Translations under genes and position numbers: made by a program | Shown here: positions 10,344-21,737 of the stretch, one piece after another | Layout: each line of letters begins with the position of its first letter | Position numbering within the stretch: the stretch's first letter is position 1 | DNA from: Albugo candida | Lineage: Eukaryota > Oomycota > Peronosporomycetes > Albuginales > Albuginaceae | Direction of reading: 5' to 3' | Assembly: GCA_905220665.1 (NCBI GenBank) | Contig: CAJNAR010000015.1 | Span: 124,001-188,000 of the forward strand | DNA: 64,000 nucleotides | Notes under the pieces: model-generated | What the model saw: the letters and a program-made list of their open reading frames with translations, nothing else | Database searches by the model: none | What the model was told of the DNA's origin: nothing

Positions 10344-13300
10344 TATGGTAAAGTAATTGCTGTTATCTTTCAGTTACAAAGAGCGGTGATCGTGCTCTTG
10401 CGTGATACGTATGGATGACATTGTGACTCGGATTAAAAGGCGTTAAATAGTGTAAATCTCAGCACTTGAGATGCGTTCAGTCTACAGTATTCCAGCCGAT
10501 CGATTGATTATTTAATGACCTCAAGCTCATGAAAGGTATTTCACTTATGGTCATGCAGCGCGTATCAGGCGTTTTCTAGGTTCGCAGTCTTGGTAAGGAC
10601 CGATACAACCTCTTTAGTATAGTCAAGGTTAAGGTATTCATTATACATTGTAGCATGTTTTGCAGCATTTGCGCTGATCTGCACGTGACGATGCACTGCC
10701 TTGAAACCAAAAAAGTGCTGTAGTGGCAACTAAAGCCACCACTACCGAGAACGCGCTCAACCATTCAGGAACGCGCCATGAATGAGCACAAGAGTTTGTC
10801 GATAGCATGAAAGATAAAGCTTGACATAGAGCGGCTAAGACAGAACTCAGTTTATTGGCTTGGAACCGGAAGAGTCAGAGATGAAGGGGTCTTGGAACGA
10901 TGAATACATTACCTATTCTACCACAGTGCCTACGTGGTAGCTGTTATCTTTAGAACATCGGTGATGCCGTACTTCTACTCTATCAACGTTACAAAAAAAT
11001 CAGCATCAATCAAATCGTTAGAAGCTATCCGCCAGGCTTCTTCTGTAAGCATATTATACTTGGTTCGGCGCTTTCGTGAATGACGAGATGATTTTACAAT
11101 CAGTAATTCATGATCCAATCCATCGTACTTCCGACCAGGTTGACTTCCATACTCCTTTGATACAATTGCTGATTAATGAATATTTTTTGCAAATAAATTG
11201 AAAGTGTATCGTATCAAACGAGCGCTACTGCTGATTGTATGTGCATTATGCATTTCTCTAGTTGCTTCATTCACGTCAGACGAGCATGTCTGCTTACACC
11301 ATTTCCATCCCATCATACCTTGCGTTGACATTGAAACAGACTGATACAAATAAATGTCAAAAACCAGCACGCAACTCACGGCCTCAAGTGATAGTGATTC
11401 TTTACGTCGATTGCTGATTGAAAGAGCTCTGTCAGCAAGCGCTCACGTCAGACCCTGCATTATGAGTTTTGTTTCCTTTGCCCTACTAAGATTGGTAGTG
11501 TGACTGATTGCAAAATCTTCGTTGAAACACTCTTTTTCCCAACAAAAAGTCTTCTTCGTATGATATAAGGGTGACAAGAAATTTCTCATCGTGGTAGTGA
11601 GCTTCGCATTTAACTAATTAAGCTTTGTGAAAATGACCGAAGTTTGAATAGTGATTCATGTTGAGTAAGCTACTAGAAAATCGGATGAATGTGCATGAAG
11701 AGCACTCGGATAACAATAAGGTGTTTGCACTACTTGAAGAATTTTAAATAGATGTTATCTTTATGCTGCAAGTGACAAGACCTCAGTTGAAGGTGCCTAT
11801 ATTACTAGAATTAGACTAACTGACTTCTCTAGTTGCCTAGGCTATCTTAAATAACATATATACATATAAAAAACGTTTCGTGAAATACCTGTGAGAGATG
11901 ATATTATGTCTTCTCGTTGATAATCCCGTATCGTAGTAGCCTCAGCACCCTTAATACGAGACTATGTCCAGCTTGTAAATGCTGTAAATTTGTATAGTTG
12001 TAAAGCTGTAAAAATGGTTCAAAAGTACCGTGGTTTCGAATTGGTGTGCACCACACTACGGTGAGCATAACCAGCCAAGTAGGACTAGGATCTGAGTTGC
12101 ACTTGCATTTTGACTTGTCTGTGCCGTACCCGCAGTAATGATCTTCGGCTTCTCAAAAATCCACCAAATGACCCTGCGTTGCGAGTTGATACAGCACCTT
12201 TTAAGTGAGAAGACCTCATTGGAATGTTGCCGCGAGAAGAATGATATTTGACATCATCCTATATTCTTCATGTCAGATAAAACTAATGTATTGTGCCAAA
12301 TGTGTCCACTCTACAGATGAATCAAAATTGCTTCGTTTCGTCGCGCACAGCTCAATTAGGATAAAGCGCAGCCCGTATCTCAATTCTTTGAGCACATAGA
12401 GTCCTGGATGACTGGTTACTATAGCTGTGTGAATTTAGAGTCAGAGCATACCGAGCCGCATAAACAGTATATAGCATCTCCATAAACACATACAGGTGTA
12501 TAGACAAATCAAAGCCTTGTCCAGGATTCCCATGATAGAGATCAGAGTCACTTCAATTGATGGGACTGGATACGGATATTAAGGTACTATTGGTCGACTA
12601 AATGGTTGGATGCCCATAGAAGGATGGAGTGACCGGAATAGTTGTGAGAGGATAGGAATGCTTGCTCAATCCAGTAACGTATGGATACGATCCCAAGTAT
12701 AGTGGCCGATGAATATCCATTGTACCGATGTGAAATATAGAAAAATAGATAAGAAAGTGTATCGTTATGGAGCATGGATGCCCTACTTACACGCTAGATA
12801 ACTTTGATCCCAATGTATGAATTGCGGTGTGACACTTTTTTGCCAAACAGACCCGTGCTGTTCGATCCCCTATGAAATCGTCAAAGCTCCTCCTGTAGTT
12901 CATCAATTGGGGAGCACGTCGCTATTCAGCTTAGTTTAGTCATGTACGGGCCGGAGTGAGGAATGCTGGAGTATGTGGTGTCCTCTTAGAACTTTACTCA
13001 AAAGATGTATCGACAAAAAGGATCCTCATAGATGCAGAGTTCTTTAATAGCTTTCATGAAACGACCCCATCATACCAATTTATCAGAGTGCGTGCTCTTA
13101 TGTGACTTCATAGTTAGGATTGTTAGCTCTCAGGTACATGCTGTTGTCTCTCGCTTGGATTAAACCTATAAAGAGGAATAGCTCATATTGCGGATATATT
13201 GCTCGCAAGCTCCCGAAAGCTTCAAAGAATGACCATTTTGATAAAGCCTGAGTGAGATCCATCACATGTGTGGATACCAAAATTCACACAATATTGAAGG

Positions 13301-14620
13301 ATATATTCTTGATTTGTTTTTTATTACGAGCGAATAATTTGTTGCCAAAAGTTTATGATCGGTAACGCTTCGTTACAGCCGAAAGGAGCCTCATTTATTT
13401 AAATCATTCGAAAAAATTGTGCTCTCGTGGTCACATCATTATATTATCACTGACGTTTGCTGCTTCTATTCGCGTGAAAGCGCTGAATTCAACGAATATA
13501 CCAACGGAGGTGACGCGGAGGCAAAGCTAACGCTAAAAAGCTTCTGATTGTAGATCTGAGTCAATTGGTATACGAAAATGCTTTCAGACTTTGTGCTGTT
13601 TAAATGTGCAGATCGCAATGGCTACTACTGGTAATCGCTTCGTCTTTTCTCTATCCTGAAGCTGTAAAGGTAGAATCTGATGTTACTGCTCCAATTGACA
13701 TGAGCTCTCGATGGAGAGGATCGCTACGGCCGTTGTGCAATCTAAAGATGAGGGTTACGCACAATTTTTCTGACTGAAGCCTTCCATCTTTATGAAGCGG
13801 AGTTTCGTTGGCCCGGCCACAATCATCACATTACTGGGCAGGCATCGAGTATGTCTATCCAGTGAGCGATTGGAATCAAATTCATACATACTTGGAAAGT
13901 CGACGAGTGGGAAGCTATCCGTGTCATAGCAAACGAGAAGAGCACCACAGGCAGGTGTCAGCAGAGAGAATCATTTGTCTGTTTAAATGCATTTTGTCAA
14001 CAGGAGAAACTTTTACGAGTCCAAATATGCGCTTCATTCGTCCGGCATGTTTTTTACGATTTTATGATACCTTAGAGAGTAGGCAGATGCATAGTCTTCT
14101 TTTCAGGTCGGAGTACGAGAATCTTATTCATTATATTACTTTCACGCATTCTATCAGTCTATGCAGCACTAAATGGTTTCGATTATCATTCGGTGGTAGG
14201 GACCGACCAATAGATTTTCAGTAAGACAAAACTTTTCGCTCCTGTAGCCTTTGTTTTCATGATTCACCTTATGCCTGCCTCTTGGTCTGGGTTTTCGCGT
14301 ACTAAAGAGAAAACGTATCAGTATACACCCTACCATCGAGATAACTCGCACGGTTAAGTTGATTCGTGTGTTGTAATTACCATAACGTATCTGACGGCAC
14401 CAAACCAGGATACATTGTACAAGTGTCGAGCTGATGGCATGATTATCTTTGCTGTAGCATTAGACAATTGAAGTGGTTGATGACATCATTTGGGTCAATA
14501 TAGTGTGTTAATCCCTCAAGTATGATAAATGATAATATATTAGGTGTATATAAATGGCATTTGCCAGAATAAAAAATAGTATCTAGCAGCAAGAGTGAAA
14601 GTATCCTATTGACAATCAGA
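10344..14620. other. gene-poor stretch of 4.3 kb
   Basis: No gene, RNA gene or repeat family recognised. The longest open frames (for example 138 codons at 13808-14224) lack motifs, splice signals or compositional shift. The sequence is AT-rich with many stops in all frames. Confidence 0.5.
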
Positions 14621-15499
14621 CTACTTGCCCCATTGTCGTTGCACAACAGGTGCAACAGGTAATGGAGGAGCTGGCCATTGGCGTTGAGCAATAGGAGAAG
14701 CTCCCCATTTCGATGGCCCGAGCCCGGGTGGTGGGTAAAATGATTGCCCTCCATGGTAGCCTCCATTTTGGAGGCCCCAGTCGTTTTCCATAGCGCATCC
14801 CCATGTATCCCAATTCACTTGAACACATAATGTGTGCATTGGTAGCCTACAACTCAGCCCTAGGCCCATATTTGGTAGACCCGAACTTGGTAGACCCGGT
14901 TTGCAATCGCCAACGGCAAAGTCACCAGCCTGTGGACACATCACACCAGCAGGTGCGTAACCAGATCCAGAACAAACTGGGCCCTGCACACAGTACGTCG
15001 CATCTCCTTTAACACTTACGGGTGTACAGCCATAGTATGGGTTTGGGTTAGGATTCGGAAATGGATTTGGGTTTGGGTTTGGATATGGGAACTGGGACAT
15101 TTGACCAGGAATGGGTGGCGAGATTGGAGAGCGCGGGATAGGCAATTGCCCACCTGGAAGCATGCCTGGATTCGGGAACTGTGAGATTTGACCGGGAACG
15201 GGTGGCATGAATGGAGCGCGGGGGATAGGCATCTGTCCACCTGGCATCATGCCTGGGTTTCCAAAGGGTGCTCCCATTTGGCCATTGGGGAACGAGTTGT
15301 ATGGATTGGAACCAAATGGCAGTATTCCTCCTTCTGTCTGGGATTGGCCGGTGGCACCTGAATCGGCCGGGGTGCCTGAGGGTGCTGTGTTCGAATCACC
15401 AATTGTAGGAACAGGCGCATCCTGAGCGCTTGCGGTGTCAATTTGTGCGTAAAACAAGATGGCAGAGGCTGTGATGCTCAAAATTCGTTGAATCTTCAT
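14621..15499 (-). CDS. secreted Pro/Gly/Asn-rich cysteine-rich protein, copy A
   Basis: The ATG at 15499-15497 is chosen over an upstream TTG. The protein has about 292 residues. It starts with a signal peptide (MKIQRILSITASAILFYAQ, cleavage likely after the following Ala-rich stretch). Then comes a low-complexity region rich in Pro, Gly, Asn and Phe with repeats such as PGGQMPIPR/PGGQLPIPR and PNPNPNPFPNPNP. Next is a compact domain with eight cysteines, including SVKGDATYCVQGPVC, GVMCPQAGDFAVGDC and WDTWGC. The C-terminal tail is rich in Gly, Trp and Gln and has two QRQW motifs. I recall similar domains in other oomycete secreted proteins, without an assigned function. A surface, cell-wall or apoplastic role is inference. 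A near-identical copy follows at 16349-17176. Confidence 0.85.
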   Translation of the reverse strand: MKIQRILSITASAILFYAQIDTASAQDAPVPTIGDSNTAPSGTPADSGATGQSQTEGGILPFGSNPYNSFPNGQMGAPFGNPGMMPGGQMPIPRAPFMPPVPGQISQFPNPGMLPGGQLPIPRSPISPPIPGQMSQFPYPNPNPNPFPNPNPNPYYGCTPVSVKGDATYCVQGPVCSGSGYAPAGVMCPQAGDFAVGDCKPGLPSSGLPNMGLGLSCRLPMHTLCVQVNWDTWGCAMENDWGLQNGGYHGGQSFYPPPGLGPSKWGASPIAQRQWPAPPLPVAPVVQRQWGK

Positions 15500-15700
15500 A
15501 ATGATTGGAATCAAAGGTTGATGTTTGGTGTTGCTGGTAGATCACTGGAGCAAGTGAAATTGAAAAGTGAGAGAAGCTGAGTGCCAGAATCACTCTACCA
15601 CTTGTTGTTTCATTGTTGCCTGGATTTTATGACGTGTAAGAGATCTACGTGTCATTACAGGGATCGTATTTGTAATCTCGTAGGAATGTAACTTGATAGT
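14621..15700. repeat. tandem duplication unit A (gene plus upstream flank)
   Basis: Matches 16349-17378 in the same orientation at very high identity over gene and about 200 bp of upstream flank, up to the shared GTAGGAATGT. The units differ by a few substitutions, by 6 bp in the Pro-Asn repeat and by about 45 bp between two QRQW-encoding direct repeats near the stop codon. Confidence 0.85.
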
Positions 15701-16348
15701 ATCGACACCATCATTTATGTCGAATAAGTGATTTGTCAGATAAATCAAGTGAACGCTACCATCACTCACCGGATTGCTTCAATTCACGATATTCGTGCTG
15801 TTGTATTCCTATCGAAATACGTGGCGAATATCGAACTATTGTGATATGAGGATGTATTAGTGGCAGAAGGGTATGAAAGAACGATAAATCAAGTGTCTAG
15901 TCTGCTCATGAGCTTGCAAGTGTTCAGTGGCGTCACGTGTCGAGATCACGAAGTTCAGCTCGATCAAAGAAGCTGGACCCATATTCGATCAAATATTGAC
16001 GCTAAAATAGGGTAGCGCAAAAAACAGCAAAAAGCCATTCCATTTTTCAGCGTATTCACATGATAGACAATAAAAATCCAGAAAGTAGCCAAAGCTTAAT
16101 TCTTATATTACATCTTGACCAGTACATAAAATTAGTGAAAGGTCATTCAATGAATGTTCTATGTTCTGAACGCATGTGTGTCAGCTTTGAAAAGGCCTCT
16201 ATACCAGTTTGCTAATGATAACAAATAGTGGCAGGTAGTGACCAACACATAAATAGTAGTAAAAGAATATATTTGTAATAAAAAGTGATATTAATATGCA
16301 TGAGAAGATCGAGTAATTAAGCTAAATAGATAATATGCTTATTGAAAA
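15500..16348. other. spacer between the tandem secreted genes
   Basis: The first 200 bp or so (to about 15700) are the promoter-side flank of copy A and are repeated almost exactly upstream of copy B (17177-17378). The remaining 650 bp are AT-rich and hold no gene I can see. Confidence 0.6.
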
Positions 16349-17176
16349 TCATTTACCCCATTGTCGCTGAGCAATAGGAGAAGCTCCCCATTTCGATGGC
16401 CCGAGCCCGGGTGGTGGGTAAAATGATTGCCCTCCATGGTAGCCTCCATTTTGGAGGCCCCAGTCGTTTTCCATAGCGCATCCCCATGTATCCCAATTCA
16501 CTTGAACACATAATGTTTGCATCGGTAACCTACAACTCAGCCCCAGACCCATATTAGGTAGACCCGAACTTGGTAGACCCGGTTTGCAATCGCCAACGGC
16601 AAAGTCACCAGCCTGTGGACACATCACACCAGCAGGTGCGTAACCAGATCCAGAACAAACTGGGCCCTGCACACAGTACGTCGCATCTCCTTTAACACTT
16701 ACGGGTGTACAGCCATAGTATGGGTTTGGGTTAGGATTCGGAAATGGATTTGGGTTTGGATATGGGAACTGGGACATTTGACCAGGAATGGGTGGCGAGA
16801 TTGGAGAGCGCGGGATAGGCAATTGCCCACCTGGAAGCATGCCTGGATTCGGGAACTGTGAGATTTGACCGGGAACGGGTGGCATGAATGGAGCGCGGGG
16901 GATAGGCATCTGTCCACCTGGCATCATGCCTGGGTTTCCAAAGGGTGCTCCCATTTGGCCATTGGGGAACGAGTTGTATGGATTGGAGCCAAATGGCAGT
17001 ATTCCTCCTTCTGTCTGGGATTGGCCGGTGGCACCTGAATCGGCCGGGGTGCCTGAGGGTGCTGTGTTCGAATCACCAATTGTAGGAACAGGCGCATCCT
17101 GAGCGCTTGCGGTGTCAATTTGTGCGTAAAACAAGATGGCAGAGGCTGTGATGCTCAAAATTCGTTGAATATTCAT
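16349..17176 (-). CDS. secreted Pro/Gly/Asn-rich cysteine-rich protein, copy B
   Basis: Paralogue of the gene at 14621-15499 in the same orientation, about 275 residues from the ATG at 17176-17174. The signal peptide (MNIQRILSITASAILF), repeat region and all eight cysteines are kept; one His is replaced by Gln before the seventh cysteine. It is shorter by one Pro-Asn dipeptide in the PNPNP tract and by 15 residues at the C-terminus, where one of the two QRQW repeats is lost. Both differences look like slippage or recombination between short direct repeats. The upstream 200 bp are also duplicated, so copy B probably kept its promoter. The function is unknown, as for copy A. Confidence 0.85.
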   Translation of the reverse strand: MNIQRILSITASAILFYAQIDTASAQDAPVPTIGDSNTAPSGTPADSGATGQSQTEGGILPFGSNPYNSFPNGQMGAPFGNPGMMPGGQMPIPRAPFMPPVPGQISQFPNPGMLPGGQLPIPRSPISPPIPGQMSQFPYPNPNPFPNPNPNPYYGCTPVSVKGDATYCVQGPVCSGSGYAPAGVMCPQAGDFAVGDCKPGLPSSGLPNMGLGLSCRLPMQTLCVQVNWDTWGCAMENDWGLQNGGYHGGQSFYPPPGLGPSKWGASPIAQRQWGK

Positions 17177-17378
17177 AATGAATGGAATCAAAGGTTGATG
17201 CTTGGTGTTGCTGGTAGATCACTGGAACAAGTGAAATTGAAAAGTGAGAGAAGCTGAGTGCCAGAATCACTCTACCACTTGTTGTTTCATTGTTGCCTGG
17301 ATTTTATGACTTGTAAGAGATCTACGTGTCATTGCAGGGATCGTATTTGTAATCTCGTAGGAATGTTACTTGATACTA
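16349..17378. repeat. tandem duplication unit B (gene plus upstream flank)
   Basis: Second copy of the unit at 14621-15700. Beyond about 17378 the flank is unrelated to that of copy A, which fixes the duplication breakpoint. Confidence 0.85.
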
Positions 17379-17739
17379 CCAAGGGAAATGACTCATAAGG
17401 ACGGTAACCAAGTGAAATATTTACAAGAAAATTTGCGTACAACGTGGCATTAGATGATAATATCGCTTGATTCTGCGCGCTGATCGCTAGCGCCACGATG
17501 GTACGCAATGAATCCAGTACAACTACGTGATAGGTATCAAAGTAACGACCTAATGTTTGGTGGAATTCCAATAAATCCAGAGTGATTTTAGCAACAAGTG
17601 AAGATCTGTTGATGCAAAACTTCGCAAAGCACGCAGAAATGAACAGCAACTCGTTCATAAGTACTCCTGAGAAGTTTGCTTTTGATGGCGCGTGACATTG
17701 CTCAACTCCAATATGAAGTGTCTCCCTATACATAGGCAC
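17329..17739 (-). other. unassigned open frame of 136 codons, possible exon or gene remnant
   Basis: The frame encodes a helix-rich, aliphatic sequence (for example LVAKITLDLLEFHQTLGRYF and DSLRTIVALAISAQNQAIL) that looks like part of an armadillo/HEAT-type or other helical protein. A CTTCTCAG acceptor lies at about 17674-17667, just before the most protein-like part. Its last 15 or so codons lie inside the flank duplicated with the secreted genes, so the present 3' end was created or reused by that duplication. I recognise no family. It may be a truncated gene cut by the duplication. Confidence 0.3.
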
Positions 17740-17901
17740 CCTAATATAGCGTATTTAGCGCGATAAGAGTGTGCATCAGATCTTCCAAGATTCACGTTAC
17801 ATGTTCTTAGAATGCGGTGTGTACACATTAAAATTCATCAGAACCACCTACCACGCGTCCAATTCAAAATTGAGTTGTAGAGAATATCACCCTTTAAATT
17901 T

Positions 17902-17917
17902 GTCATATTTCAAATTA
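17902..17917 (+). promoter_or_regulatory. oomycete-type core promoter element (Inr-like) of the CX9C gene
   Basis: GTCATATTTCAAATTACT resembles the known oomycete initiator plus flanking region (a TCATT-like core followed by CAWTTT-like bases). It lies about 27 bp upstream of the ATG at 17944, the short leader spacing usual in these genomes. The match is by eye and inexact. Confidence 0.4.
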
Positions 17918-17943
17918 CTTTTTAACGAGAAAATCAAATAAAA

Positions 17944-18384
17944 ATGGGACGTTCTAGAAGATCCGCTCCATCACCTCAACGTCGCGCATCGCCTTCATCG
18001 GCATCCAAGCGACAAGCGCCGCCTCCAGCCCGAACCGCTTCTGCACAAGCTCCAGCACATGCAAGTCAAAGCAGCTCTGGAGGAATGATGAGCGGCCTGA
18101 TGGGAACAGTTGCTCAAGGAATGGCATTTGGCACTGGTAGTGCGATGGCCCATCGTGCGGTTGGTGCTGTCGCCAACTCTTTCGGGGGTTCCGATAACTC
18201 ATCAGAGGGCCCAGCCGTTGTGAATGAACAAGCATCTCAACAGTCTGATAACTCTGTTAATGCATGCAGCCCAGATCAGAATGCATTTTTGCAATGTTTG
18301 AATGCAAATGTCAACGATATCAGTTCGTGTCAATTTTACTTGGACAAATTCAACCAATGCAAACAGCAAAGTGCATACATGTAG
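17944..18384 (+). CDS. CHCHD2/CHCHD10-like twin CX9C mitochondrial protein
   Basis: The 146-residue protein has the family's three parts. First comes a basic, Ser/Pro/Ala-rich N-terminus (RSRRSAPSPQRRASP) that can act as a mitochondrial targeting region. Next is a central Gly/Ala/Met hydrophobic segment (GGMMSGLMGTVAQGMAFGTG, then AMAHRAVGAVANSF). The C-terminal CHCH domain has two exact CX9C motifs (CSPDQNAFLQC and CQFYLDKFNQC). In known family members the CX9C cysteines form two disulfides through the Mia40 relay in the intermembrane space, and the proteins help organise cristae and respiration. It has a single exon. An Inr-like element lies just upstream. Confidence 0.9.
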   Translation: MGRSRRSAPSPQRRASPSSASKRQAPPPARTASAQAPAHASQSSSGGMMSGLMGTVAQGMAFGTGSAMAHRAVGAVANSFGGSDNSSEGPAVVNEQASQQSDNSVNACSPDQNAFLQCLNANVNDISSCQFYLDKFNQCKQQSAYM

Positions 18385-18924
18385 AGAGCAAGTAGTACAG
18401 CAGTCTCATTCATCGACTCTGTATTTCATAATACACTGAAAACCTTACGAGTGTTGTTATGCGACTATCACTTTGCAACTGAGCGGGTCGCTTCATCTCT
18501 ACGGTGCTGAGAAGAAAGTCTGATCCTCATTCTCGCTACTATGCATTTAGATTAAAACATCTATCCGTTATCTCCGTTACTATCGACATCGAAGGTTCAT
18601 GCTATTGCAACCTTTATGACGCCATTTATGGTCCGAAAGAAGAAGATATCGCACTTCAATAAATAGAGTGAAATCTAGCACTATTTCATTCCTCACCCTA
18701 CTTCTACCGCTCACGTTTAGTATAATACAATAGAATCTCTTCTTCCACTCACATGACTATGGGCGTCATTTCATCCTCGTGGAATGCCTAAAGTTACGTT
18801 ATAACCTTAAATTCTGCTTTAAAGTTTGTCACACTAAAAAACAGAAGCACTCTCCTCCACTCGTCACTTCATTAAAAGCTCCGACCCTTTCATCATTCCA
18901 AGATAAAAGTAGAAGAAAAACACC
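18385..18924. other. intergenic region upstream of eEF2
   Basis: No gene seen. It contains several pyrimidine-rich TCATT/CTCAC clusters in the 200 bp before the eEF2 start, including TCATTCC at 18893-18899, which resembles the oomycete initiator and would give a leader of about 30 nt. Confidence 0.5.
18893..18899 (+). promoter_or_regulatory. Inr-like TCATTCC upstream of eEF2
   Basis: Exact TCATTCC in a pyrimidine-rich context 26 bp upstream of the proposed ATG at 18925. Oomycete initiators are known to have a YCANTYY-like core. Position and sequence fit, but other TCATT motifs lie nearby. Confidence 0.35.
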
Positions 18925-21582
18925 ATGGTACAGCGTCTTTTGCCTCGCTCTCCAATCCACTCGACATATTATTTTGACCTGTTTCTCTGACATGCGTTTT
19001 AGGTGAATTTTACAGTGGATCAGATGCGTGAGATCATGGACTACACCAAGAACATTCGGAACATGTCTGTGATCGCCCACGTGGACCACGGAAAATCGAC
19101 TCTGACAGACTCCCTCGTATCCAAAGCGGGTATTATATCGGCCAAACACGCCGGAGAAGCGCGTTTCACAGACACTCGTCAAGACGAACAAGATCGATGT
19201 ATCACGATCAAGTCGACTGGTATTTCCATGTTTTTTGAGTACAACATGGACGTTGGTGAGAAAGCGACAGCTGCCAAAGTAGCGAATGAAACCGCTGAAA
19301 CCACACAGACTTTATCAGACACTGTGGAAATCAGTCAGAATTCGTATTTGATCAATCTCATCGACTCACCTGGTCACGTTGATTTCTCCTCAGAAGTCAC
19401 TGCCGCACTCCGAGTGACTGATGGAGCGCTTGTGGTTGTCGATTGTATTGAAGGTGTTTGTGTTCAAACCGAAACTGTGCTTCGTCAAGCGATCAGCGAA
19501 CGAGTAAAACCAGTTTTAATGGTCAATAAAGTCGACCGAGCGTTGTTGGAACTTCATTTGGAACCAGAAGACTGCTACCAATCGTTCTCTCGTGCTATTG
19601 AGACAGTGAATGTTGTCATTGCGACTTACAGAGATGAAAAACTCGGCGATATGCAGGTGTACCCTGATCATGGAACTGTCGCATTTGGTTCAGGTTTGCA
19701 TCAGTGGGGTTTCACTCTTAAAAAGTTTGCTCGCATGTACTCCAAGAAATTTGGAATTGAGGAAAGTAAAATGATGCAAAAGTTATGGGGAGACTGGTAT
19801 TTTGACGCTGAGAACAAAAAATGGACAAGTAAGAACAACGCAGCTGGAACTCTCAAACGTGCATTTTGTCAATTCATTATGGATCCTATTATCAAAATGT
19901 TTGATGCGATTATGAACGATAAAAAACAAAAGATCGAAAAGATGCTGAAAGCTCTCGGTGTGGAACTTAAGTCGACGGAACGGGAACTTGGAGGCAAGCA
20001 ATTGCTCAAAGTTGTCATGCAACGTTGGTTACCGGCAGCCGATGCGGTTTTGGAGATGATTGTCGTTCATTTACCGTCACCCATCACCGCTCAGCAATAT
20101 CGAGTCGACACGTTGTATGATGGTCCGTTGGATGACGAATGTGCCAACGCAATTCGAAAATGTGATGTGAATGGACCGCTTGTGATGTATGTGTCAAAAA
20201 TGGTTCCTACTTCTGACAGAGGTCGTTTTTACGCCTTTGGTCGTGTCTTTGCGGGTAAAATCGCTACTGGGCAGAAAGTTCGACTTTTGGGTCCGAATTA
20301 CGTTCCTGGCCAAAAAACAGATCTCTGGGTGAAGAATATTCAGCGAACGATCATCATGATGGGACGATATGTTGAGCAAACCCCCGATATTCCTGCTGGC
20401 AACACGTGTGGTCTGGTCGGTGTTGATCAGTATCTGCTCAAGTCGGGTACTATCACAACCAGTGAATCAGGACACACGATCCGCACGATGAAGTTTTCAG
20501 TGTCGCCTGTTGTTCGTGTCGCTGTGCAAGCCAAGACTGCCGCTGATCTGCCCAAGCTTGTGGAAGGAATGAAACGGCTTGCCAAGTCTGATCCTATGGT
20601 TCTCTGTTACACGGAAGAGTCTGGAGAACACATCATTGCAGGTGCAGGCGAACTTCATCTCGAAATTTGTTTGAAAGATTTGCAGGAAGAATTTATGGGC
20701 TGTGAGGTTCAAATCTCGGAGCCTGTGGTATCATACCGCGAAACAATCCAAGGAGAATCATCCAAAACGTGCTTGTCCAAATCTCCCAACAAACACAATC
20801 GACTATTTTGTGTTGGCGCACCTTTGGGCGATGATCTGACGGATCAAATTGAAGAAGGAAAAGCTGAAGTGCTACCTCGTCATGATTTTAAGCTACGGGC
20901 ACGTTACTTGGCCGACAATTTCGGATGGGATGTCACCGACGCCAGAAAAATATGGGGATATGGACCCGAAGGAACAGGACCGAATTTGTTTGTTGATCAG
21001 ACCAAAGGTGTCTCCTACTTGAATGAAATCAAAGAATCAGTTTTGGGCGGATTCAATTGGGCAACCAAAGACGGAGTTCTGTGTGAAGAAGGAGTCCGAG
21101 GAATGCGTATCAATTTGCTCGATGTGGTACTTCACGCGGATGCGATCCATCGAGGTATGGGCCAAATTCTACCCACAGCCCGTCGTGTCGTGTACGCTTG
21201 CCAGCTGACAGCTTCGCCCGCTTTGATGGAACCAGTGTTTTTGGTCGATATTCAATGTCCTCAGGATGGTGTAGGTGGAGTCTACGGGGTCCTCACACGT
21301 CGTCGTGGCCACGTGTTTGCTGAAGAACAGCGACCTGGAACTCCAATGATGCAATTGAAGGCGTACTTACCGGTGAACGAATCATTTGGCTTCACGGCAG
21401 ATCTTCGTCAAAGCACTGGTGGAAAAGCGTTCCCCCAATGTGTTTTTGACCACTACCAGGTCGTTCCTGGAGACCCATTGGATGTAAGTACGATGGCTGG
21501 TAAACTTGTTCAAGGCGTACGCACGAGGAAGGGACTGAGCGCGGACGTTCCGCCATTGGATCGATACTATGACCGCTTATAG
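18925..21582 (+). CDS. EEF2: translation elongation factor 2
   Basis: This GTPase moves tRNA and mRNA through the ribosome. The main exon (19003-21582) begins [13 protein letters not shown]. Known eEF2 proteins start MVNFTVDQ, and no ATG precedes this in frame. I place the start at ATG 18925-18927 (context ACACCATGG), followed by a 75-bp intron 18928-19002 (GTACAG...TTTTAG), so exon 1 codes only Met. The protein would be 860 residues, the usual eEF2 size. Visible motifs: P-loop AHVDHGKST; switch [14 protein letters not shown] with the Thr that eEF2 kinase targets in animals; DSPGH; NKVD; and the diphthamide loop [11 protein letters not shown], where Met replaces the usual small residue. The C-terminus is LDRYYDRL. 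The DPP-like gene starts 155 bp downstream on the same strand. Confidence 0.97.
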
Positions 21583-21737
21583 GTTTATACAGTCCCTACC
21601 ACCGACACCAAGTGTTCTCATTGATTGCAGGCTCATTGTGTTAGGATCAATAAAATCCGACACTTTTTCTCTAAATTTTGTGCTATGAATCATGTACCGG
21701 TATACTGCCACACGGTACACTGTTCCATCTCGCAGAC

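Noticed and set aside
13808..14224. 138-codon plus-strand frame
   Set aside because: Aromatic- and His-rich, no recognisable motif, no promoter or splice context.
15500..15514. Five-residue extension of secreted copy A (and the same in copy B at 17177-17191)
   Set aside because: Begins at a TTG; the downstream ATG starts a standard signal peptide.
21678..21737. 20-residue N-terminal extension of the DPP-like peptidase
   Set aside because: It would start at a TTG; the ATG at 21738 is the first in-frame ATG and gives a normal family N-terminus.
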